From contig PMKK01000187.1 of NCBI GenBank assembly GCA_003157715.1, forward strand, positions 1,677 to 11,947: DNA of 10,271 nucleotides, given 5' to 3'. Under the pieces are notes generated by a model that was not told the origin of the DNA, made no database searches, and saw nothing but the letters and a program-made list of their open reading frames with translations. A program made the translations under genes and the position numbers. Each line of letters starts with the position of its first letter. Position 1 is the first letter of the stretch. The stretch comes from Actinomycetota bacterium. GTDB taxonomy: Bacteria > Actinomycetota > Thermoleophilia > UBA2241. This document shows, piece by piece, positions 5,215 to 10,271 of this stretch.

Positions 5215-6227
5215 CGCGGGCCGGCCGGCCGTTTCGCGCCGCCCAGCTCACGGATCCGCGTCACGGCGGCGTCGATCTCGTCCTCGGGCGTCGAGGCGCC
5301 GGCCGTTACCCCGACACGTCGTGCTCCGGCAAGCCAGGAACCTTCGAGCTCGGCGGCCGTCTCGATGTGCCAGGTCCGCGGCTGGATGACGCGGCAGAGA
5401 CTCGCCAGACGAGTCGTGTTGGCACTGTTGCGTCCGCCGACGACGATCACCACATCGACCGCGCGGGCGAGCTCCTGGGCGGCCGCCTGGCGCTTGCCTG
5501 TAGCGTCGCAGATGGTGTTGAAGACCAGTGTCTCGCGAGCCACCGGGGCGAGGCGCGAGACGAGGCGCGCCAGGTTGTCGCGGGTCTGGGTGGTCTGCAC
5601 GACCACTCCCACGCGCTTGCCCTTGACGTCGGCGGACCGCAGCTCGTCGGCGTCTTCGACGACGATCGCCTCGGGACCGGCCCAGGCCACCAGGCCGACC
5701 ACCTCGGGATGGTCCCGTTCGCCGAGGATCACCGGCACGTACCCCTGCTCGCGCAGCATGTTGGCCTTGTCGTGAGCGATGCCGACGAACGGACAGGTGG
5801 CGTCGATCACGACCAGTCCGCGGGCGCGAGCGGCGGCTATTACGTCGGGATCGATGCCGTGCGTGCGCACGATCACCGTGCCGTGGCCGATCTGGTCAAG
5901 GTCGTCGACCGCCGCGATGCCGCGCCGCGCCAGCCGGGCCACCACCGAAGGGTTGTGGATCAGCGGGCCGAGGGTGTAGATCGGCGGCGTGAGCTCGGCT
6001 CCGGTCTTCTCGGCGATGCGCAGGGCGCGCTCGACACCGTAGCAGTAGCCGGCGTAGCGGGCCACGACGATCGCCGGGCCGCCGAGGTGCTCGTCGGCGC
6101 CCTCAGTGTCGGCGCTCGCCGCGGTGTTCTCGCCGGCCGCGGTCTCGGCGCTCGCCGCCGTCTCGGCGCTCGCCGGATCGCCACCGGCAGCGCTGCCCGC
6201 CCTCTCGCGTCGCTCAGAAGGACGCAT
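5211..6227 (-). CDS. ispH: 4-hydroxy-3-methylbut-2-enyl diphosphate reductase IspH, with N-terminal repeat extension
   Basis: IspH carries out the last step of the MEP isoprenoid pathway, reducing HMBPP to isopentenyl and dimethylallyl diphosphate with an Fe-S cluster. The three cluster cysteines are in GYCYG (C62), DATCP (C145) and NTICDAT (C240). Substrate-binding residues are visible in LIHN (H91), RTHG (H123), DHPEV (H173, E175), QTTQT (211-215), GGRNSANT (264-271) and TAGASTP (308-314). The catalytic part begins near residue 53. The first 50 residues are an extra Ala/Glu/Thr-rich segment with four hexapeptide repeats, not part of ordinary IspH. The frame starts at ATG 6227-6225, overlapping the end of plsC by 14 nt, with no good ribosome binding site. 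A GTG at codon 55 would give a protein of normal length, so the true start is uncertain. The stop overlaps the DUF512 start (ATGA). Confidence 0.95.
   Translation of the reverse strand: MRPSERRERAGSAAGGDPASAETAASAETAAGENTAASADTEGADEHLGGPAIVVARYAGYCYGVERALRIAEKTGAELTPPIYTLGPLIHNPSVVARLARRGIAAVDDLDQIGHGTVIVRTHGIDPDVIAAARARGLVVIDATCPFVGIAHDKANMLREQGYVPVILGERDHPEVVGLVAWAGPEAIVVEDADELRSADVKGKRVGVVVQTTQTRDNLARLVSRLAPVARETLVFNTICDATGKRQAAAQELARAVDVVIVVGGRNSANTTRLASLCRVIQPRTWHIETAAELEGSWLAGARRVGVTAGASTPEDEIDAAVTRIRELGGAKRPAGPR
6106..6177. repeat. Four tandem 18-bp units within the 5' end of ispH
   Basis: Four consecutive 18-bp units occupy 6106-6123, 6124-6141, 6142-6159 and 6160-6177. The core TCGGCGCTCGCCG is exact in units 1, 3 and 4 (6109, 6145, 6163), and unit 2 is diverged. 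The period is a multiple of three, so in the ispH frame it yields hexapeptides of the type AASAET (ASAET, AASAET, AAGENT, AASADT; residues about 18-41). Copy number could vary by slippage without breaking the frame. Confidence 0.8.
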
Positions 6228-6849
6228 AGAGCGCTTCGACCGCCTGTCGTATGCGGGCCGCGGCCTGAACGTACATCTCGCTTCTCTTTCCCTCGAGACC
6301 CGAGAGATCGACGGCGGCTCCGGCCTTGACGCGGACCACCGGCAGCCCCGGACGGCCGTGGCGGACGATCTCGCCGCTGCCCTTCAGCCCCACCGGAATG
6401 ACGGGCGCGCCGCTGCGCAGCGCCAGCATGCCCACGCCGGGCAGGAACTCGTGCACGTCGTCGTCTCTCATGCGGTGGCCCTCGGGGTAGATGATGAGCG
6501 CGTCGCCGGCGGCGAGCGCGGCAAGGGCGGCGTCGAGGGCCTCGCGATTGCTCTGGCCGCGGCGCACCGGGATCGCCCCGAGCTCAGTGATCGCCCAGCG
6601 GAGAGCGCTGTTGGCGAACAGCTCCGACTTGGCAAAGTAGCGCACCGGCCGCGGGAACGCGTGACCAACGAAGAACGGGTCGAGATTGCTCTTGTGGTTG
6701 GCGGCGATGATCGCGGCGCCGGTTCTGGGCAGGTGCTCGGCGCCCTCGCACGACAGCCGATACGTGGCGCACAGGGTGAGGCCCGAAAGCACCCGCACGG
6801 TGCGGTAGAACCAGCGGTCGCCCGGCACGTAGAGCGGCACCCGCTTCAC
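6214..6849 (-). CDS. plsC: 1-acyl-sn-glycerol-3-phosphate acyltransferase (PlsC family)
   Basis: The 211-residue protein has the acyltransferase motif NHKSNLDP (H52 and D57, the HX4D pair), FAKSELF (72-78), YPEGHR (121-126) and a hydrophobic VIPVG strand (150-154). These are the four blocks of the PlsC/LPLAT family, which transfers a fatty acyl group to lysophosphatidic acid to make phosphatidic acid at the inner membrane face. YPEGHR has His where most members have Thr (EGTR), a modest variation. Length is normal for short bacterial PlsC. The GTG start at 6849-6847 overlaps the cmk stop as GTGA and has GGGAG (6861-6857) 7 nt upstream, supporting both this start and coupling. The order cmk-plsC-ispH is common in several bacterial phyla. 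Confidence 0.93.
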   Translation of the reverse strand: MKRVPLYVPGDRWFYRTVRVLSGLTLCATYRLSCEGAEHLPRTGAAIIAANHKSNLDPFFVGHAFPRPVRYFAKSELFANSALRWAITELGAIPVRRGQSNREALDAALAALAAGDALIIYPEGHRMRDDDVHEFLPGVGMLALRSGAPVIPVGLKGSGEIVRHGRPGLPVVRVKAGAAVDLSGLEGKRSEMYVQAAARIRQAVEALYASF

Positions 6850-7511
6850 GCGCTCGCTCCCAGGCGCGCCATGACGATGTGCCGCGCGGTTTCGACGACC
6901 TGCTCAATGTCGAGGCCTGAACTGTCGAGCTCGACGGCGTCGTCGGCACGGCGCAGCGGCGCCACGGCGCGGCCCGTGTCGTAGGCATCGCGAGCGACCA
7001 TGGCCCGCAGCGTCTCGCAAGCCCCGACGTGCTCGCCGCCGGCGATCAGCTCTTTGCGCCGCCGCTCGGCGCGGATCTCGGGCGAAGCCGTCAGAAAGAG
7101 CTTGACGGGCGCGTCGGGAAACACGACGGTGCCGATGTCGCGGCCCTCGATCACCACATCCTGGACGGCTCCGATGCGGCGTTGCTCGTCGAGCAGCACG
7201 GCGCGCACCTCGGCATGCGCCGACACCTCGGAGACGGCCGCCGACACAGCCGGCCGTCTGATCTCCTCGCTCACGTCGTGGTCGGCGGCCACGATACGGC
7301 CGTCGGCGGCGAACGCGATGCGTGCCTCACGGGCCAGCACGGCCAGTGAGGCGCCGTCGTCTAAGGCCACCCCTTCGCGCAGGGCGAGGAAGGTCACCGC
7401 CCGGTACATCGCACCGGTGTCCAGGTAGGCGAAGCCCAGGCGCTCCGCGAGCAGCCGGGCCAGCGTGCTCTTGCCCGAGCCCGCCGGGCCGTCGATGGCG
7501 ATCACCGTCAT
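6846..7511 (-). CDS. cmk: (d)CMP kinase
   Basis: The 221-residue enzyme phosphorylates CMP and dCMP with ATP. Visible parts are the P-loop GPAGSGKST (8-16), the conserved YLDTGAMYRA (29-38), IEGRDIGTVVFPDA (121-134), the arginine-rich lid around RAERRRKEL (147-155) and RDAYDTGRAVAPLRRADDA (174-192) near the end. Size and order are those of a standard bacterial Cmk. The frame is open far upstream, to 8303, but the ATG at 7511-7509 is clearly the start. It gives the canonical N-terminus, overlaps the aroA stop as ATGA, and is preceded by GGAGG (7526-7522) 10 nt away. Cotranscribed with aroA before it and plsC after it. Confidence 0.96.
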   Translation of the reverse strand: MTVIAIDGPAGSGKSTLARLLAERLGFAYLDTGAMYRAVTFLALREGVALDDGASLAVLAREARIAFAADGRIVAADHDVSEEIRRPAVSAAVSEVSAHAEVRAVLLDEQRRIGAVQDVVIEGRDIGTVVFPDAPVKLFLTASPEIRAERRRKELIAGGEHVGACETLRAMVARDAYDTGRAVAPLRRADDAVELDSSGLDIEQVVETARHIVMARLGASA

Positions 7512-8836
7512 GAGGGCAGCACCTCCGCCAGAACGTTGCCGAAGTCTGGAAACGACACCGTGGCCGACTCGAAGCCGGTCACGGTCACGCCGCCGGGACA
7601 CGCCAGCCCGGCGACCGCGCCGAGCATGGCCAGACGGTGATCGCCGCGACTGTCGACGACCCCGCCACGCAAGCCGCGCGCGCCGCCGCGCGCGGCGCGC
7701 GCACCGCCGACACGCAGGACATCGGCGCTGGCTTCGGCGGCGCCCCCCAGGGCGATCACGATCTCGACGATCGCCGCCAGGCGATCGGTCTCTTTGGCGC
7801 GCAGGTCGCTCACTCCCTCGATCAGGGTCTCGCCCTCGGCGAAACAGCCGAGGAGCGCCAGCAGCGTCACCTCGTCGATCAGCGACGGCGTGGCCGCGGC
7901 CGGCACCGTGATGCCGTGCAGCGCCGAGGCCCGTACGCGAAGCTCGCCGCGGGGCTCGCCGCCGGCGTTCCCGGTCACGGCCCATTCGATCTCGCCGCCC
8001 ATGCCGCGCACGGCCTCGCAAAAGCCGAGCCTGGTAGGGTTGAGCCCGACCTCGCTCACGACAAGGTCCGATCCGGGCAAGAGCACCGCCGCGGCGATCA
8101 GGAAGGCAGCCGACGAGAGGTCGCCGGGAATCTCGACACGGCCGAGATCGAGCCGCTCGACGCCGCGCACGGCGACCTCGGCGCCGCGCCGCGTCACCGA
8201 CGCCCCCGCGGCGGCGAGCATAAGCTCGGTATGGTCGCGGCTGCGTGCGGGCTCGCGCACGACGGTCTCGCCATCGGCCAGCAGTCCCGCCAGCAGCAGG
8301 CACGACTTGACCTGAGCGCTCGCCACCGACGGTTCATGGCGGATCGCCCGCAGCGCGCCGCCCTCGATGGCCAGCGGCGCCCGTTCGCCGTCGCGCGCGG
8401 TGATGCGCGCGCCCATGGCGCGCAGCGGCACGACGACACGAGCCATCGGCCGGGCTCGCAGATAGCGGTCGCCGTCGATCACGAAGCTGCCGCGCTGTCC
8501 CGCCAGCAGCCCCGCCAGCAGCCGCATGCCGGTGCCCGAGTTGCCGGCGTCGAGGCTGTGTCCCGGGGCCCGCAGGCCGCGCAGGCCGGCGCCGTGCACC
8601 ACCGCGCGCGGCTCACGCGCCGCGAGGCCGTCGACCGCCACGCCGAGCTCGACGACCATGCCGGCCGTCGCCAGGGGATCGCCGGCCCAGACGGGTCCGA
8701 CGATCTCGACGGGCCGCTCGCAGACGGCGCCGATGAGCAGCGCCCGCTGAGTGATCGACTTGTCGCCCGGCACCCGCGCGCGCCCCCGCAACGGACCGGC
8801 CGGCCGGAAGGCGACGGTGTCGGTGGCGGCGTTCAT
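7508..8836 (-). CDS. aroA: 3-phosphoshikimate 1-carboxyvinyltransferase (EPSP synthase)
   Basis: EPSP synthase joins phosphoenolpyruvate to shikimate 3-phosphate, the sixth step of the shikimate pathway. The 442-residue protein has PGDKSITQRALL (23-34; K26, S27, R31), LDAGNSGTGMRLL (95-107), SAQVKSCLLLAG (173-184), PGDLSSAAF (237-245), IDEVTLLALL (320-329), LRAKETDRL (345-353) and GDHRLAM (398-404), all in the expected order. SITQR replaces the common SISHR. The glycine of the PEP loop (GNSGT) is kept, so a CP4-like insensitive loop is not present. I chose ATG 8836-8834 because the conserved N-terminus follows at once. A GTG at 8911 overlapping tyrA would add 25 residues without recognisable similarity, and neither start has a strong ribosome binding site. 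The gap from tyrA is 64 nt. An Ala/Arg/Gly-rich loop (379-392) is unusual. Confidence 0.95.
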   Translation of the reverse strand: MNAATDTVAFRPAGPLRGRARVPGDKSITQRALLIGAVCERPVEIVGPVWAGDPLATAGMVVELGVAVDGLAAREPRAVVHGAGLRGLRAPGHSLDAGNSGTGMRLLAGLLAGQRGSFVIDGDRYLRARPMARVVVPLRAMGARITARDGERAPLAIEGGALRAIRHEPSVASAQVKSCLLLAGLLADGETVVREPARSRDHTELMLAAAGASVTRRGAEVAVRGVERLDLGRVEIPGDLSSAAFLIAAAVLLPGSDLVVSEVGLNPTRLGFCEAVRGMGGEIEWAVTGNAGGEPRGELRVRASALHGITVPAAATPSLIDEVTLLALLGCFAEGETLIEGVSDLRAKETDRLAAIVEIVIALGGAAEASADVLRVGGARAARGGARGLRGGVVDSRGDHRLAMLGAVAGLACPGGVTVTGFESATVSFPDFGNVLAEVLPS

Positions 8837-8900
8837 CGCGCCCGCCGCGGCGTCGCGCCACGAGACCGGACACACGGCACGCTCGTGTCGCGCCGCGGGC

Positions 8901-10019
8901 TCACGCCACACCGCGGCCGGTCGTGACTTGATACCCGAACCCGCTCAGCAGCGCCGCGGCGCGCTCGCACACTTCGGCGCCCAGCACATAGACGGTCAGC
9001 TCGCCGCCGAGCTCGGCGCTCATGTGATGCATGGCGAGGTCTTCGATGTTGATGGCGGCATCACCCAGAGCGACCGTGATCTGCTGCAACACGCCCGGCC
9101 GGTCGGGGATCTTGACCATGATGCGAAACAGCTTGTCGGCCGACAGGCTCTCGGCCGCCAGCAGGCGCTCGCGCTGCCGTGCGGCACGACCGATGAGAGC
9201 CGCCAGACGACCCTCGTCGGCCGCCTCGAGGGCCAGCATCATCTCGTCGAGACCCGTGCGATACCCGGCCAGCGACACGAGCAGTGCCTCGCGGTTCTCG
9301 AGGAAGATGTCGGCCCACACGCGGGCGTTGCTGCCGGCGACACGGGTCATGTCGCGAAAGCTCGGGCCGGCGCAGATCAGCGGGTCGCGCGTGCCGCTAT
9401 GCTCGCCGGCCTGGATCATGAGCACGTTGGCCAGCACGTGCGGCAGGTGGCTGACCGTCGCCAGCACGCGGTCGTGCTCGTGCGGCTCGACCGCCACCGG
9501 CCGGGCGCCGATCCGCAGGAGAAAGTCGTAGAGCCGCTGAAAGGCCGCCGGACGCACGTGCGCGCCAGGGGTCAGGAAGTAGGTGGCGCCTTCGTAGAGC
9601 GATGCCCGGGCGTTGGCGACACCCGCGGTCTCGGAGCCGCACAGCGGATGGCCGCCGACACAGCGCGCCTGCTCGTCTGGCGTGAGCGCCTCCATGAGCA
9701 TCGCCTTGGTGCTGCCGACGTCGCTTACGACCGCGTCGGAGCGCGCGACGGCGTGCGCCCTGCGGACGTGCTCGACGACCAGCCGCACGGGTGTGCACAC
9801 GAAGATGAGGTCGGCGGCGGAGGCGGCCTCTTCGAGGCTGGCCGCCGCCTTGGTGATGGCCCCGCGCGCGAGCGCGGCGGCGAGCGTCTCGGAACTGCGA
9901 CTGTAGCCGATGACGCGTCTGACGCCGGCCAGCTCGCGGGCGGCGAGCCCGAGCGAGCCACCCATGAGTCCGACGCCGATCAGCGCTACCGTGGAGTCTG
10001 CCGGCACCGACGTCGCCAC
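8901..10019 (-). CDS. tyrA: Prephenate dehydrogenase with C-terminal ACT domain
   Basis: This enzyme oxidatively decarboxylates prephenate to 4-hydroxyphenylpyruvate, the tyrosine branch. The 372-residue protein starts with an NAD-binding fold (VALIGVGLMGGSLGLA, 11-26), followed by VSDVGSTK (98-105), HPLCGSE (124-130, H124) and TVSHLPHVLA (188-197), which are typical of the TyrA family. Residues about 298-365 form an ACT domain (KIPDRPGVLQQI at 303-314), a fold that usually binds an amino acid and suggests feedback control by tyrosine. The start is inferred. GTG 10019-10017 leaves 5 nt after the DAHP synthase stop, with GGAG (10037-10034) 14 nt upstream, rather far. A longer reading to 10121 would lie entirely inside the DAHP synthase gene and is unlikely. 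Some family members use arogenate instead. Confidence 0.93.
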   Translation of the reverse strand: MATSVPADSTVALIGVGLMGGSLGLAARELAGVRRVIGYSRSSETLAAALARGAITKAAASLEEAASAADLIFVCTPVRLVVEHVRRAHAVARSDAVVSDVGSTKAMLMEALTPDEQARCVGGHPLCGSETAGVANARASLYEGATYFLTPGAHVRPAAFQRLYDFLLRIGARPVAVEPHEHDRVLATVSHLPHVLANVLMIQAGEHSGTRDPLICAGPSFRDMTRVAGSNARVWADIFLENREALLVSLAGYRTGLDEMMLALEAADEGRLAALIGRAARQRERLLAAESLSADKLFRIMVKIPDRPGVLQQITVALGDAAINIEDLAMHHMSAELGGELTVYVLGAEVCERAAALLSGFGYQVTTGRGVA

Positions 10020-10024
10020 GACCG

Positions 10025-10271
10025 CTACGAGATCTCCTTGCCGGTCCACTCGACCAGCTCCCGCGCGCGCCCGGAGTACTCGGCAAAGGCCGCCGGCGAC
10101 AACGACTGCGGACCGTCGCACAGGGCCAGCTCGGGGTTGGGGTGCATCTCGACCAGCACGCCGTTGGCGCCGGCCGCGATGCCGGCCAGCGACAGCGGCA
10201 GCACGAGGTCGCGCCGTCCGGTGGCATGGCTCGGGTCGACTATCACCGGCAGGTGGCAGGCGAGCTGCACG
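10025..10271 (-). CDS. aroF: 3-deoxy-7-phosphoheptulonate (DAHP) synthase, C-terminal part
   Basis: Only the last 82 codons are in the window; the start lies beyond the right edge. The visible sequence has [33 protein letters not shown] and CDGPQSL. These are the C-terminal barrel motifs of the type I-beta (KDO8P synthase-like) DAHP synthases, including the metal-binding His in the DPSH and EMHPNP blocks. The enzyme condenses phosphoenolpyruvate and erythrose 4-phosphate as the first shikimate pathway step. The gene ends in TAG 10027-10025, 5 nt before tyrA. Whether it carries an N-terminal regulatory domain cannot be seen. The symbol follows common use for this type. Confidence 0.92.
   Translation of the reverse strand, partial: VQLACHLPVIVDPSHATGRRDLVLPLSLAGIAAGANGVLVEMHPNPELALCDGPQSLSPAAFAEYSGRARELVEWTGKEIS

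Noticed and set aside
4459..5775. 438-codon plus-strand open frame
   Set aside because: It runs antisense across the DUF512 and ispH genes, whose catalytic motifs are plain. GC-rich codons keep antisense frames open.
6846..8303. 485-codon minus-strand reading as one long protein
   Set aside because: Only the last 221 codons are Cmk. The rest overlaps aroA in another frame, and a good ribosome binding site marks the ATG at 7511.
8837..8911. Upstream GTG start for aroA adding 25 residues
   Set aside because: The added residues do not resemble EPSP synthase, and no ribosome binding site supports it. It remains possible because it would overlap tyrA.
7637..8926. 429-codon plus-strand open frame
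   Set aside because: Antisense to aroA, low-complexity composition and no motif.
95..10271. CRISPR array, insertion sequence, integrase or attachment site
   Set aside because: No regularly spaced repeats, terminal inverted repeats around a transposase, or integrase-like frame is visible. Composition is even across the window.

Overview
The window is GC-rich bacterial DNA (roughly two thirds G+C by eye). Genes are closely packed, with ATGA/GTGA stop-start overlaps and GGAGG-type ribosome binding sites. The gene order DAHP synthase - tyrA - aroA - cmk - plsC - ispH - DUF512 radical SAM protein resembles deep-branching high-GC Actinobacteria (Coriobacteriia/Thermoleophilia-like lineages) or high-GC Clostridia-type Firmicutes. 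The sequence alone does not decide between these. There is no sign of a phage, insertion sequence, CRISPR array, tRNA or rRNA.

Right part (10271 down to 3859, minus strand): seven genes read in one direction and almost certainly form one operon. The order is the C-terminal end of a DAHP synthase, prephenate dehydrogenase with an ACT domain, EPSP synthase, CMP kinase, a 1-acyl-glycerol-3-phosphate acyltransferase, IspH, and a PDZ/radical SAM/DUF512 protein. The first three make aromatic amino acid precursors (entry to the shikimate pathway, tyrosine branch, chorismate branch). The next three supply nucleotide, phospholipid and isoprenoid precursors. The last is a conserved protein of unproven function. 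Five of the six junctions are 5 nt apart or overlap, so translational coupling is likely.

Middle (3246-3872, plus strand): a HAD phosphatase of the phosphoglycolate phosphatase type converges on the operon. Its last 14 bases overlap the end of the DUF512 gene.

The stretch 2702-3245 is a gene-free divergent region between the HAD gene and the leftward metallophosphoesterase. It holds several dyads, a tandem 10-mer, possible leader peptides on both sides and a hairpin over the HAD ribosome binding site. It is the least explained part of the window.

Left part (2701 down to 1, minus strand): a calcineurin-like metallophosphoesterase with an unusually long insertion is followed 78 nt later by a large APC-superfamily permease. 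The permease runs off the left edge close to its natural end. The two are probably cotranscribed.

Overall this is mainly a housekeeping locus. I see no clear new defence or mobile system. The points most worth a second look are the short coupled leader ORF ahead of the metallophosphoesterase, the hexapeptide-repeat extension on IspH, and the structured divergent intergenic region.
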